64,000 bases of DNA from Enterococcus florum. GTDB lineage: Bacteria > Bacillota > Bacilli > Lactobacillales > Enterococcaceae. Position numbers and translations under genes: made by a program. Within the stretch, counting starts at the first letter, position 1. Every line of letters starts with the position of its first letter. The stretch is from contig NZ_BJCC01000013.1 in NCBI RefSeq assembly GCF_004309355.1, forward strand, positions 1 through 64,000, in the 5' to 3' direction. The notes below the pieces were generated by a model. It ran no database searches. It was given only the letters and a program-made list of their open reading frames with translations, and was not told where the DNA came from. Of the stretch, positions 54,589 through 63,997 are shown in pieces.

Positions 54589-55234
54589 TTTTCTTCTCCT
54601 TGACCTGTCGGTACTGTTCCATATAGGCTTTGGCATTTTCAGTCACTTGCTGGAAATCTCCTGCTTCGGCCGGTGCCAGCAGTTTTCCTCCTGCACCGAC
54701 TGCGATTGCCCCGGCAGCGAACCATTCAGCTAAATTCTCGCTGCTGACACCGCCAGTCGGCATAATATTGAGCTGAGGCAGCGGTGCTTTGAAGGCAGAG
54801 ATAATCGATGGTTCAAACGTTGACCCCGGAAAAAGCTTGATGATATCCACCCCTGCTGCGAGGGCTCTTTTCATCTCCGTGATCGTCATACAGCCCGGCA
54901 AATACGGGATTTGGTACAAATTACACAGTTCAGCTGTGGCCTGATCAAAAGTCGGACTCACAATAAACTCTGCGCCAGCTAAAATGGCTAACCGTGCAGT
55001 CGTTGCATCCAACACAGTCCCTGCGCCAATCACTACACTGGTGTCTGTGCGTTCAGCCAGCAATTCACGGATCACCTCATCTGCCTTTGGCAAGGTAAAG
55101 GTGATTTCCAACCCTTTCATGCCTCCTGCTACTAGCGCTTCACTAGCCTTTTTTCCAACTTCCTTTGAAGCTCCGCGAACTACTGCGATCACGCCTGCGG
55201 CTTCGATTTTTTTCAATCGTTCTACTCGTTGCAC
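54581..55234 (-). CDS. kdgA: KDPG aldolase
   Basis: 217 residues of the class I KDPG/KHG aldolase family. It has GVIAVVRGASKE, GAGTVLDATTARLAILAGAEFIVSPTF, and the Schiff-base Lys in VDIIKLFPGSTFEP (FIKFFPA equivalent), with PTGGVSSENLAEWFAAGAIAVGAG. The start is a GTG at 55234, overlapping the upstream gene by 13 bp. It splits KDPG to pyruvate and glyceraldehyde 3-phosphate. Confidence 0.9.
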   Translation of the reverse strand: MQRVERLKKIEAAGVIAVVRGASKEVGKKASEALVAGGMKGLEITFTLPKADEVIRELLAERTDTSVVIGAGTVLDATTARLAILAGAEFIVSPTFDQATAELCNLYQIPYLPGCMTITEMKRALAAGVDIIKLFPGSTFEPSIISAFKAPLPQLNIMPTGGVSSENLAEWFAAGAIAVGAGGKLLAPAEAGDFQQVTENAKAYMEQYRQVKEKKNG

Positions 55235-56082
55235 GATTCTCGCTCCTTTTTTAATACCTGCTGGATCAAAGAGACCGCGTTACCGATCGCTTGATCCTTG
55301 GTTTCCTCCAACACGACGAAGGTTCCTGGTTTTTCTTTTGCAATCACCTGACAGATCGCTGGGTAATCAATCACACCAGTCCCTAAATCGACGGGGATGA
55401 TCTGGTCTTCTCTCACTTGGAAATCTTTTAAATGAACAGCGATGATTTTATCGCCGAACCGATCAAAGGCTTCTTGAACCAAGGCCGCTTGAGAACGATA
55501 AGTTTCGCTGGTAATCAAGTTGGTGGGGTCCAATATAATACCTAAGTACGCTGAATCAACCCTCTGCAGCAATTGTGCTGTTCGATCCAATGAATGCAGC
55601 GGATGATTCAAGCCAGGCTCGATTCCGACCAGCATCTGCTGCTGTTCTCCGACAGCCGTCAAGCGTTCAATCCCCTGGACCATCTCCTCAAACGCAGCTT
55701 CCGTGAAATTCTTGGTCGTATAGCGAATCTCCGGAAATACATTCCCCGTTTCCGTAGCTACCATAGCTGCGCCAAAATAACGAGCATGGCGAAGGTAGCT
55801 CTCAAATTTGGATAATGCAGCCTCGCGAAGTGTCCTGTCCGGATGAATCAGATTGATATAGCAGCTTAATATCCCCACTTGAATGTTTTTCCTCTGGAGG
55901 GTTCCTTTCACTAACTGACCCAAACCGGGATTGATGTTCCTCCCTTCGCTGAGCAGTGCGGGAAAAGATAGCCCCAGTGCCAGTTGGAGGGTTTGAATCC
56001 CTTGTGCCTGCGTCTTTTCCGCCAATGATTCTAGCGAGGTGACCTCAGATAAATCGTGTCCGCGAATAGCTAAGTTCAACAT
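55222..56082 (-). CDS. sugar phosphate isomerase/epimerase (TIM barrel)
   Basis: 286 residues of the AP endonuclease 2-like xylose isomerase superfamily. Metal-ligand segments are VGIEPGLNHPLHSLD, GIILDPTNLITSE, AVHLKDFQV and a final LEETKDQAIG. The exact sugar is unknown; position between DctM and kdgA suggests isomerisation of a uronate or ketodeoxyuronate intermediate not covered by KduI. It overlaps kdgA. Confidence 0.75.
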   Translation of the reverse strand: MLNLAIRGHDLSEVTSLESLAEKTQAQGIQTLQLALGLSFPALLSEGRNINPGLGQLVKGTLQRKNIQVGILSCYINLIHPDRTLREAALSKFESYLRHARYFGAAMVATETGNVFPEIRYTTKNFTEAAFEEMVQGIERLTAVGEQQQMLVGIEPGLNHPLHSLDRTAQLLQRVDSAYLGIILDPTNLITSETYRSQAALVQEAFDRFGDKIIAVHLKDFQVREDQIIPVDLGTGVIDYPAICQVIAKEKPGTFVVLEETKDQAIGNAVSLIQQVLKKERESCNE

Positions 56083-56086
56083 GCTG

Positions 56087-57382
56087 TTACCCCACCATAT
56101 TCGGCAGCCACATGACGATGGCTGGGAAATAGGTAATCAGCAACAGAATCACTAAGATGGCGGCATAAAAAGGAATCAGCGGCTTCAGCATTTGCTCCGC
56201 CTTGACCCCGCCGACGCTGGCCCCGACATACAACCCCGTTCCTACTGGCGGTGTGATCGATCCCACACATAGATTCATGATGGAGAACAATCCAAAATGA
56301 ACAGGATCAACTCCAACGCTGGTCACCACTGGTAAAAAGATCGGAGTGAAAATCAAGATTGCCGGACCAACATCCATAAACATCCCGACCAGCAGCAGCA
56401 CGATATTCACCAAAAGAAGAACAATCATTTTATTCGTTGTCAACCCTAAAATCGCACCACTGATGGCTTGTGGTATCCCAGTAAATGCCATCGCAAAGGA
56501 CATCATCGAAGAAGTTGCCAACAAGAAAGAGATCGTCCCTGTCGTCTTCACTGCTTCTGTCAACATGCAAGGAATATCCTTGACCGTAATGGTTTTGTAG
56601 TAAAACATAGCAATCAGCAGAGAATAAGCAACTGCGATCGCGGAGGCTTCCACAGCGGTAAACAATCCGAGCAAGATCCCGCCAATAATGATCACGATCA
56701 GCATAACACTTGGAATAGCCTCTTTTAAAACGGTTCCGGCCGTTCCTTTTTCGGTTCCCTTGATCGTTTGGTAATTGTTGCGCTTAGCATGAACAAACGC
56801 AACGACCATAATTCCTAAGCACCATAATGCGCCAACAAGATAGCCTCCCATGAACAAGGCCGAGATCGAAGCGCCTCCAGCAACCAATGAGTACATGATG
56901 AATGCAGTACTCGGTGGGATGACCATGCCGGTAGGGGCTGAGGCAATGTTGGCAGCCGTAGCAAATTTTCGATCATACCCAGCTTTGACCTGCTGAGGAA
57001 CCAGCACACCGCCAATCGCAGTCGATGCTGCAATTGCCGAGCTGGACATCGAACCGAACAATGCATTGCCCAACACGTTTGTATGTGCCAGACCTCCAGG
57101 AATCCGTCCAACGAACAACATGGCAAAATTCACCAATTTTTCAGCGATCCCGCCATTGTTCATGATGATCCCCGACAGGACAAAGAACGGGATAGCGATC
57201 AGCGAAAAGCTGTTTAGGCTGGAGACCATTTTTTGGGCAGAGGTAAAGACCGCATTATCAAAGGGAATCACTAACAACAAAGTACAAATCGATGAAACCG
57301 CAATACTGATCGCAATCGGCATTCCGACAACTAACAGGATCGCGAAGATTACAAAAAGGATCAGGCCTGCTTCTAAAGCCAT
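56087..57382 (-). CDS. TRAP transporter large permease DctM
   Basis: 431 residues with about 12 membrane segments, starting LILFVIFAILLVVGMPIAISIAVS. It has the DctM signatures IPFFVLSGIIMNNGGIAEKL and SAIAASTAIGGVLVPQQ, and late ITPPVGTGLYVGASVGG. It moves the sugar acid across the membrane using the sodium gradient. It starts two bases after DctQ. Confidence 0.9.
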   Translation of the reverse strand: MALEAGLILFVIFAILLVVGMPIAISIAVSSICTLLLVIPFDNAVFTSAQKMVSSLNSFSLIAIPFFVLSGIIMNNGGIAEKLVNFAMLFVGRIPGGLAHTNVLGNALFGSMSSSAIAASTAIGGVLVPQQVKAGYDRKFATAANIASAPTGMVIPPSTAFIMYSLVAGGASISALFMGGYLVGALWCLGIMVVAFVHAKRNNYQTIKGTEKGTAGTVLKEAIPSVMLIVIIIGGILLGLFTAVEASAIAVAYSLLIAMFYYKTITVKDIPCMLTEAVKTTGTISFLLATSSMMSFAMAFTGIPQAISGAILGLTTNKMIVLLLVNIVLLLVGMFMDVGPAILIFTPIFLPVVTSVGVDPVHFGLFSIMNLCVGSITPPVGTGLYVGASVGGVKAEQMLKPLIPFYAAILVILLLITYFPAIVMWLPNMVG

Positions 57383-57384
57383 GA

Positions 57385-57870
57385 TTACTCCGCCTCACTT
57401 TCCACTGTACGAGGTGCTCCATCCAACAAATTCATCAAGCAATACAGCAGCATCACTACACCTGATACCGGCACTGCCATATAGATATAACCCATCGGGA
57501 TCGACAGCGATGGTGAAATTTGCCCCATCGTTACCATCGAAGCCTGCCAACCGCCGTAAATCATGATCACTGCCGCAAACAATAAGAACAGCACCTGAAC
57601 CACGATCTCTAAAAAGCGTTGGCCGCGTTCATTCAAATGATCGCTTAGCAAGGTGACACACAAATGCCCTTTTTTTCCAACCACATAGGCTGAAGCCAGC
57701 ATTGCAACCCACACCAAGCCAAAACGAACAAGTTCTTCTGTGACTGTATTGGGATTATTCAAGACCTTTCGCGCAAAGACTTGATACAAGACGACCAGCA
57801 CCATTACTGCCAAGATCGTCGAACACAAAATCTCCATTACTTTATCCAAACCGTTTCTAAACGCTTTCAT
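57385..57870 (-). CDS. TRAP transporter small permease DctQ
   Basis: 161 residues from the ATG at 57870 (TAGGAGGATACG site). Four membrane segments; VLNNPNTVTEELVRFGLVWVAMLASAYVVGKKGHL is the family core. It couples DctP capture to the DctM channel. It starts 10 bases after the DctP stop. Confidence 0.88.
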   Translation of the reverse strand: MKAFRNGLDKVMEILCSTILAVMVLVVLYQVFARKVLNNPNTVTEELVRFGLVWVAMLASAYVVGKKGHLCVTLLSDHLNERGQRFLEIVVQVLFLLFAAVIMIYGGWQASMVTMGQISPSLSIPMGYIYMAVPVSGVVMLLYCLMNLLDGAPRTVESEAE

Positions 57871-57880
57871 TCGTATCCTC

Positions 57881-58897
57881 CTAACTTCCCGCCAATGCCC
57901 GAATCTCTTGATACAGATCACGATACACATCATTGTTCTTGAATTCATCATGCAAAGGCTGAACCAATTCTTGGAATGGGGAATTGTCTACTTCGTTGTA
58001 TTGCACCCCATATTCTTTAGTTGCAATTTTCTTTTCTTCATCGATCGCTTTTTTAAAGGCAACCTTTTCATATTCTGTCGACTCCTGCGCTGCTTCCTGC
58101 ACAGCTGCGAATTGTTCTTTTGTCAAACGTTCCTTCACTGAATCGTTCATGATCACAATGTCTGGTACCCGTGTGTGCTCATCATAAGAGTAATATTTCG
58201 CCACACCGCCATGGCCCGCAGTATACAAGACAAATTCATTGTTCTCAGACCCATTGATCAGGTTCGATTGCAAAGACGTGTACACTTCATTGCTTCCCAT
58301 CGGTACTGCTGATCCACCAAGCAGCTCCACCATTTTGATCGCTGTTTCACTTTGCATTACCCGAATTTTCTTACCTTTTAAATCATCCGGATGATTGATC
58401 GGACCCTCGGTCATATAAAAACTTCGCTGACCAGAGTCATAATAGGTCAGTCCGACAAATCCCAGTTCCTTTGTGGATTGGTAAATCTCATCCATGATCG
58501 TTTTGTCTTCCATGACCTTGAAGAAATGGGCTTCATTGTCAAACAAGTAAGGAATTCCAAAGATCGAATAGTCTTTAGAGAAGCTCTCTAAAGCAGCTCC
58601 ACTGACCTTCGAAAAATCGATTGCCCCCGTTTGAGTCAACTCGATCAATTCCGTCTCTCCACCTAATTGCGCATCCGGATAGTACTCGATCGTCACTTGG
58701 CCATCGGTTTTTTCTTTTACCAGTCGGCCAAATTCCTTCATCGAATCAATCACCGGCTGGCTGTTAGAGGCATAGGCGTATCGCAAGGTGACACCCTTCT
58801 CATCCGCAGAAGCAGCTTTTGTATTGCTGCATCCGCTTAAAAAGATCGTTCCCGCAAACAGCGCTGCTGCTGTTAAAATCAATGCTTTTATTTTCAT
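57881..58897 (-). CDS. TRAP transporter solute-binding lipoprotein DctP
   Basis: 338 residues. The lipoprotein signal ends at FLSGC (Cys about residue 23). The DctP family features are LRYAYASNSQPVIDSMKEFGRLVKEKTDG, GQRSFYMTEGPINHPDDLKGKKIRVMQSE, the Arg that clamps the carboxylate (KIRV), and GSNEVYTSLQSNLINGSEN. It binds an unsaturated or keto sugar acid outside the membrane. The start follows AAGGAGCG. Confidence 0.9.
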   Translation of the reverse strand: MKIKALILTAAALFAGTIFLSGCSNTKAASADEKGVTLRYAYASNSQPVIDSMKEFGRLVKEKTDGQVTIEYYPDAQLGGETELIELTQTGAIDFSKVSGAALESFSKDYSIFGIPYLFDNEAHFFKVMEDKTIMDEIYQSTKELGFVGLTYYDSGQRSFYMTEGPINHPDDLKGKKIRVMQSETAIKMVELLGGSAVPMGSNEVYTSLQSNLINGSENNEFVLYTAGHGGVAKYYSYDEHTRVPDIVIMNDSVKERLTKEQFAAVQEAAQESTEYEKVAFKKAIDEEKKIATKEYGVQYNEVDNSPFQELVQPLHDEFKNNDVYRDLYQEIRALAGS

Positions 58898-58915
58898 TGT
58901 TTCGCTCCTTTTTCT

Positions 58916-60025
58916 TTAGCAATAAGAAACTAGCAACTCGGTCAGACATAAAACCGTTAGGGATTGGCCATACGGCATGGCAGTGATTCCAATGTTTTTA
59001 TAAAACGCCAGACTGTCTCCCATTCCTGTGCCCACGGACACATTTTGTACTGTCCCGTTTTCATCTATTTGTGTCAGCAATCCCTCGATCGCCTGATATG
59101 CGACCTTTTCGTATGTTTTAGGCAAATAGTGTTTGTGGACCGCCTTCAAGATCCCGTAGGCAAAGCCAGCCGTTGCTGAAGATTCCACATAAGAGGTCGG
59201 ATCATCAATCAAGGTATGCCATAAGCCGCTTTCCGACTGATACTCTGCCAAAGCTCTCACTTGTGCTTCCAAGGTTTCTAGTAAAAATTCTCGTAACGCG
59301 TCGCCTTTCGGCAATTCTAAAATCTCAATGATCTCTGGGATAGCGATCGTCAACCAGCAGTTGCCTCTTGCCCAAAAGGCCTCTGCATAGTTGTGATTGC
59401 CTTCAAACGTCCAGCCGTGGTACCATAGCCCCGTCCTTTTATCCATCAAGTATTTGGTGTGAATCAAAAATTGATAACGCGCCTCTTCCAAATACTCAGG
59501 ACGATTGAACAACTTCCCGATTTTTGCCAAGGGGAGAACCGTCATCATCAAGGTATCATCCCACAGCTGATTCTTGTTCTCTGGACCGTATGTCTCATGC
59601 TGCAGCCCATTTTCTTTTGTGCGCGGCATCTCGTTCATGACCCACTCTGCCCATTGCTCCAAATAAGGAATGTAGCGCGTGTCTTGTGTATCTTCATACA
59701 AATACGCCATCGTCAACAGTGGAGCCATCGTGTTGACGTTTTTTGGCGGTGCCCCCTCCTGCATCCGTGCCTCGAACCAGTCGTTCACGACCTTTAATGC
59801 AGCAGGATTTTTCGTAATACGGTAGTTTTTGTAGATGCCGTATAAGCCTACGCCCTGCGGCCAGTTCCAGATCGTCCAACTCTTATCGTCCACCTTCAGC
59901 CCATCAAAATCCAGAATGAACTCACCATCAGTATCTTTGATTTCAGTCAGATTTTTGATCAATCGATCGATGTTATCTTCTACAACTTCTTTTGGTATAA
60001 ACAGTTCTTCTAAAATAATTGCCAT
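58916..60025 (-). CDS. GH105 unsaturated rhamnogalacturonyl/galacturonyl hydrolase
   Basis: 369 residues from the ATG at 60025 (GAGGAG site). An alpha6/alpha6 barrel with WTIWNWPQGVGLYGIYKNY, catalytic Asp in NQLWDDTLMMTVLPLAKIG, FWARGNCWLTIAIPE and the C-terminal ATAGFAYGILKAV. It lacks an export signal, so it acts in the cytoplasm on imported disaccharides, releasing 5-keto-4-deoxyuronate for KduI. GH88 is the close alternative. A cre-like TGAAAGCGATTTAT lies at its 5' end. Confidence 0.85.
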   Translation of the reverse strand: MAIILEELFIPKEVVEDNIDRLIKNLTEIKDTDGEFILDFDGLKVDDKSWTIWNWPQGVGLYGIYKNYRITKNPAALKVVNDWFEARMQEGAPPKNVNTMAPLLTMAYLYEDTQDTRYIPYLEQWAEWVMNEMPRTKENGLQHETYGPENKNQLWDDTLMMTVLPLAKIGKLFNRPEYLEEARYQFLIHTKYLMDKRTGLWYHGWTFEGNHNYAEAFWARGNCWLTIAIPEIIEILELPKGDALREFLLETLEAQVRALAEYQSESGLWHTLIDDPTSYVESSATAGFAYGILKAVHKHYLPKTYEKVAYQAIEGLLTQIDENGTVQNVSVGTGMGDSLAFYKNIGITAMPYGQSLTVLCLTELLVSYC

Positions 60026-60141
60026 CTTTTTCTCCTCAGTATAAATCGCTTTCATTTATTCAATGTGAATATAGTAACAAATAACAATGAAGCGATAAAC
60101 AATATTTTTGATAAAAAAACCATGATACTTTCTCATTTTAG

Positions 60142-60178
60142 TATGAAGAATAAGAACCGCCAGCTCTTATTCTTCATA
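60142..60178 (-). terminator. intercistronic hairpin between kduD and GH105
   Basis: A 14-bp perfect stem, TATGAAGAATAAGA (60142-60155) and complement (60165-60178), lies 14 bases past the kduD stop. It has only a weak U-tract, so partial termination or RNA processing is as likely as full termination. Confidence 0.55.
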
Positions 60179-60191
60179 CAGGTCTACTTGC

Positions 60192-60995
60192 TTAAGGCTG
60201 TTTCCCGATATACGCCAAGATCCCGCCGTCGACATACAAGATATGTCCATTTACAAAATCAGAAGCACTGGATGCTAGAAAAACCGTCGGACCTGCTAGA
60301 TCATGCGGCTCCCCCCAACGTGCAGCCGGTGTTTTTGAGACGATAAATTGATCGAAGGGATGTCGAGAACCATCTGCCTGCTTCTCTCTCAACGGTGCCG
60401 TTTGCGGTGTGGCAATATACCCAGGACCGATGCCATTGCATTGGATGTTGGCTTCGCCAAACTCGGAACAAATATTTTTGGTCAACATCTTTAATCCACC
60501 TTTGGCAGCCGCATACCCTGCCACCGTTTCACGTCCCAACTCACTCATCATCGAACAGATATTAATAATTTTTCCATGTCCTTTTTTGATCATAGACGGC
60601 AGCACTGCTTTGGAGACGATAAACGGTGCATTCAAATCGACATCTACGACTTGACGAAACTCATTGGCGGACATCTCCAGCATCGGAATACGCTTGATGA
60701 TGCCTGCATTGTTGACCAGAATATCGATCACGCCGACCTCTGTCTCGATCTGCTTGACCATCGCGTTGACGGCTTCTTCATCCGTTACATCGCAGACATA
60801 GCCGTGCGCCTTGATCCCCTCCTTCGCATAGTTTTCCAGCCCCTGATCGACAGAAGCCTGATCCAAATTATTGAACACGATGGTCGCTCCTGCAGCCGCC
60901 AATGACTTTGCGATCTCAAAGCCAATGCCGTAAACTGCACCAGTCACCAAAGCGATCTTTCCGTCTAAACGAAACATATCCATTTGAAATTCCAT
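60192..60995 (-). CDS. kduD: 2-dehydro-3-deoxy-D-gluconate 5-dehydrogenase KduD
   Basis: 267 residues, SDR family. It has ALVTGAVYGIGFEIAKSL, catalytic Ser in IINICSMMSELG, YAAAKGGLKMLTKN (Tyr/Lys) and the KduD-like end NGHILYVDGGILAYIGKQP. It reduces 2,5-diketo-3-deoxygluconate to KDG with NAD(P)H. It begins 25 bases after kduI in the same operon. Confidence 0.9.
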   Translation of the reverse strand: MEFQMDMFRLDGKIALVTGAVYGIGFEIAKSLAAAGATIVFNNLDQASVDQGLENYAKEGIKAHGYVCDVTDEEAVNAMVKQIETEVGVIDILVNNAGIIKRIPMLEMSANEFRQVVDVDLNAPFIVSKAVLPSMIKKGHGKIINICSMMSELGRETVAGYAAAKGGLKMLTKNICSEFGEANIQCNGIGPGYIATPQTAPLREKQADGSRHPFDQFIVSKTPAARWGEPHDLAGPTVFLASSASDFVNGHILYVDGGILAYIGKQP

Positions 60996-61020
60996 TTTCT
61001 AGTCCACTCCTCTTAATTGG

Positions 61021-61863
61021 TTATTTTAGTTGATTCATCGCGACCATATCCATGTCGGTATACGTAATGTTTTCTCCGCACATTGCCCAGATAAACGAAT
61101 AATTGCTGGTTCCTACACCTGAATGAATCGACCAGCTCGGCGAGATCACCGCTTGCTCATTGTCAACGACCAAATGCTTCGTCTCATCTGGTTTGCCCAT
61201 CATATGGAATACGCGCGTATCCTCACTCGCATAATCAAAATACACGTACGCCTCCATTCGACGCTCATGGGTATGAGAAGGCATCGTATTCCAGGCACTG
61301 CCGGGTTCTAAAATTGTATAGCCCATTTGCAATTGACAGCTTTCACAAACATTTGGATGAATGTATTGATAAATCTTCCGTTCATTCAAGGTTTGTCCTT
61401 CTCCGGTCTCCATCGGTTTGATCTGGTCAATACTGATTTTGACATTCGGATACTTTTTATGAGCCGGCACACAACTGATGTAAAATTTCGCCGGATCAGC
61501 CGGATTTTCTGAAGAAAACACCACGTGCTTGGTTTCTTTTCCGATGTAGTACCCGTCTTGTTTTTTCATCGATTCTTTTTGCCCATCGATTTCAATGAAG
61601 CCCGGTCCGCCAATGTTGATAACGCCCAGCTCCCGCCGTTCCAAGAAGTAATCTACTCCTAACTCTTGTGCCAAGATAACCTCAAGCGCTTGATCAGCAG
61701 GGGTCACACCGCCAAAAATCATGCGGTCATTGTGGGTATAGGTCAAGCGAATCGCGCCGGGAACAAACAGCTTTTCTACTAAAAATTCTCTTCGCAGCTC
61801 TTCCGTAGAATAGTGACGAATATCTACTGGACTATGGGTATAACGTGTTTCCATTTCCTGCAT
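61021..61863 (-). CDS. kduI: 5-keto-4-deoxyuronate isomerase KduI
   Basis: 280 residues, the family length. It has LVEKLFVPGAIRLTYTHNDRMIFGGVTP at the start and the zinc-cupin motif MPSHTHERRMEAYVYFDY. It converts 5-keto-4-deoxyuronate (from the GH105 reaction) to 2,5-diketo-3-deoxygluconate for KduD. It is the first gene of the operon, divergent from an AraC regulator. Confidence 0.93.
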   Translation of the reverse strand: MQEMETRYTHSPVDIRHYSTEELRREFLVEKLFVPGAIRLTYTHNDRMIFGGVTPADQALEVILAQELGVDYFLERRELGVINIGGPGFIEIDGQKESMKKQDGYYIGKETKHVVFSSENPADPAKFYISCVPAHKKYPNVKISIDQIKPMETGEGQTLNERKIYQYIHPNVCESCQLQMGYTILEPGSAWNTMPSHTHERRMEAYVYFDYASEDTRVFHMMGKPDETKHLVVDNEQAVISPSWSIHSGVGTSNYSFIWAMCGENITYTDMDMVAMNQLK

Positions 61864-62122
61864 GTAAAAACTCTCCTTTTCGTATTCCGACTAAATTTAA
61901 CCGTTTACAATCATTTTTTTGTAACGCTTTCAAGGGATAGTTTAACAAGGAGTGTCTTTTAAATAAATGGCATTTTTTGAACAAATACTGTCAAAAATTG
62001 CAGTCTTTTACAAAAAATGGCCGTTTTTGACAAAACCAAAAAAAAATCAGCCACTTGGACTGAAAGTACAGTATAATGGGTGAAAATAACACATGAAATT
62101 ATTCTTCAGCGGGAGGAACAGC
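61864..62122. promoter_or_regulatory. divergent control region of kdu operon and AraC regulator
   Basis: It contains a cre-like TTGTAACGCTTTCAA at about 61920-61934 and two direct repeats, AAATGGCATTTTTTGAACAAA (61965-61985 region) and AAATGGCCGTTTTTGACAAA (62015-62034). They are exactly 50 bp apart (about five helical turns), the expected layout for a dimeric AraC operator. Confidence 0.6.
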
Positions 62123-63013
62123 ATGGTTCAGCCAAAAGAAAAAAGATACTATGTCAACACGATGCTATCAGATCACTATGAGATCTACCACGTCAAAGAC
62201 AATGTAAATAATGAGAAAACTGTTTATCATTACCACGATTTTTATGAAGTTCATGCGACTTTAGAAGGAGTAGCGACTTTTTTCTTGGACAATCGCCAAT
62301 TCGATATCGTCCCGGGGACCGTTCTTTTGATCCATTACAATGACCTGCATCGAATCTTAAAACAGAGTACCGATTACTTCGAGCGCGTCTATATTTTTAT
62401 AACACCTAAGTTTTTGCAGGATCGTTCCACAGAATGGACAAAATTGGAGGCGTGCTTTCAGCAGGTCGGAGAACAACGAAGCAAGGTATTGCAGCTGAAG
62501 CCTGAGAAGCTGCATGAGCTGCTTCAATTTGTTGATGAAAAGCCCTCGCAGGAGATGTATGGGTCAGACATTCTTTATGAACAGCAGCTGGTGAATTACT
62601 TAATGTACCTGAATCAGCTGATCGAAGAAGATGAGCAGGAAAAACCTACCCTGCCAGCGATTCAAAACGAACGAATCGTAGAGATGATCCATTACATCAC
62701 TAAAAATCTATCCCATCCACTAAGCCTAGAGGAGATGGAGCAAAATTTTTACGTCAGCAAATACTACATCACCCGCGAATTCAAGAAATACACAGGCTTC
62801 ACTTTTCACCAATTTGTGTTAAAAAAGAAATTGCTCTACTCAAAACAATTATTAAAGCAATACAAAAGCTCTTCCGAAGTTTACAGCAAGTGCGGTTTTA
62901 ACTCCTATGCGCACTTTCTGAAAACCTTCAAAAAGGAATTCGGCATGACACCAAAGGAATTTCTCAAGCACGCAAATGAAAATCCACCGATCCAGTTTAC
63001 AGAGCCTCATTGA
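62123..63013 (+). CDS. AraC-family regulator of uronate operon
   Basis: 296 residues from the ATG at 62123 (GGGAGGAAC site). An N-terminal cupin sensor (YHYHDFYEVHATLEGVATFFLD) is followed by a C-terminal AraC HTH pair (SLEEMEQNFYVSKYYITREFKKYTGFTFHQF ... KCGFNSYAHFLKTFKKEFGMTPKEF). Divergent from kduI and next to the paired direct repeats, it is the likely activator of the operon in response to a uronate intermediate. Confidence 0.88.
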   Translation: MVQPKEKRYYVNTMLSDHYEIYHVKDNVNNEKTVYHYHDFYEVHATLEGVATFFLDNRQFDIVPGTVLLIHYNDLHRILKQSTDYFERVYIFITPKFLQDRSTEWTKLEACFQQVGEQRSKVLQLKPEKLHELLQFVDEKPSQEMYGSDILYEQQLVNYLMYLNQLIEEDEQEKPTLPAIQNERIVEMIHYITKNLSHPLSLEEMEQNFYVSKYYITREFKKYTGFTFHQFVLKKKLLYSKQLLKQYKSSSEVYSKCGFNSYAHFLKTFKKEFGMTPKEFLKHANENPPIQFTEPH

Positions 63014-63023
63014 TAGAATGAAG

Positions 63024-63106
63024 ACGATTTTTCAGTAAACACCTATTCGGTGCTGCTGAAAAATCGTTAACCCCCACAAAAATACCCGCTATCATTAGCG
63101 GGTGAC
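63024..63106 (+). terminator. hairpins after AraC gene
   Basis: The stem ACGATTTTTCAG (63024-63035) pairs with 63056-63067 around CACC/GGTG. A second hairpin, ACCCGCT..AGCGGGT, lies at about 63086-63105. Neither has a strong U-tract. Confidence 0.5.
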
Positions 63107-63173
63107 TAACACAACTGATTTAGAATTTCGATTAAAAAAACCAACAATCTTTCTTCGAAGTCATCGGAGGGGA

Positions 63174-63635
63174 TTATTCGCTTTCTTCTTTTTTCCGATA
63201 CACATACTCAATGATTTTTTGCTCTCTTTTTCCTATTGGAAGAAAATAGAGCTTGTGAACGATCCACATTTTTGAACAGCTCACCTTCTTACCATCTACG
63301 AGTACATATTGTCTGCTTGCGCACAGCTTGCCAAATTTGTAGATTTCCTCCTGAACCAATTTATGCTCAATGATCAGAAAGAGATGATCCAATACTGCCT
63401 GCAAAGTCTTCCTATCCCGCTTAATGCCTTCATCCAGATTGAAGATCCGACAGCCTTGCAAATGAGAAACAGAGATTTCCAGTTTTTCGATTCGGCATAG
63501 AAAATTGTTGGCTTTATCGACAACAATGATCCACTCTTTACGATTGCTATGGATTTGGAAAGGAATATTCTTTTCCTCTAGCCGCATTGAAATTGTTTGG
63601 CTGATCTGATAAAGCGACAAGCGTTGCTTTCTCAT
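63174..63635 (-). CDS. hypothetical protein, 153 residues
   Basis: A soluble, basic, mixed alpha/beta protein with no signal peptide. FQIHSNRKEWIIVVDKANNFLCRIEKLEIS reads like a small beta-sheet domain, and a basic tail (GKREQKIIEYVYRKKEESE) ends it. It is a single gene with a TAGGAGG ribosome site. No family recognised. Confidence 0.6.
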   Translation of the reverse strand: MRKQRLSLYQISQTISMRLEEKNIPFQIHSNRKEWIIVVDKANNFLCRIEKLEISVSHLQGCRIFNLDEGIKRDRKTLQAVLDHLFLIIEHKLVQEEIYKFGKLCASRQYVLVDGKKVSCSKMWIVHKLYFLPIGKREQKIIEYVYRKKEESE

Positions 63636-63920
63636 TTGTTCCTCCTATCGTAACTTCTATCTACTAAACTGTGCAATCAACTTCACAAAAAGTATACACC
63701 TAATTGATTGATTTGCACTTTCAAATTTCAAGAACAACTTTGCCATTTTTCGAAAATAGTGAAATTCATGTATTATCAATTGATTCCAGCGTTGATTTGA
63801 CAGTAAGGTAACCTGATTAGACAAGCTGCCTGTGCCATCCATCCGGCGATTTTTCCTCGTTCTATGGCAGTTAGAGGTGTTCCCTTTTTGCGCTTTGTTT
63901 TACAGTAGATGTGAATAGGT

Positions 63921-63997
63921 CCTAGTAAAAAGTCTCTTTATTGATTGGTGTCAACACCTCAACAATACACGACTTTTCACTAGGAAGTTTTTTTCTA
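63921..63997 (+). terminator. terminator/leader hairpin at window end
   Basis: CCTAGTAAAAAGTC (63921-63934) pairs with GACTTTTCACTAGG (63971-63984), one mismatch, followed by AAGTTTTTTTC. No plus-strand gene precedes it within 900 bp, so it may be the leader attenuator of a gene beyond the window. The rest of 63636-63920 holds no gene. Confidence 0.55.

Noticed and set aside
57845-57875. Near-perfect cre sequence (TGAAAGCGTTTAGA) at the dctQ start
   Set aside because: It encodes the first codons MKAFRN of DctQ inside an operon, so it may be coincidental; not listed as a control site.
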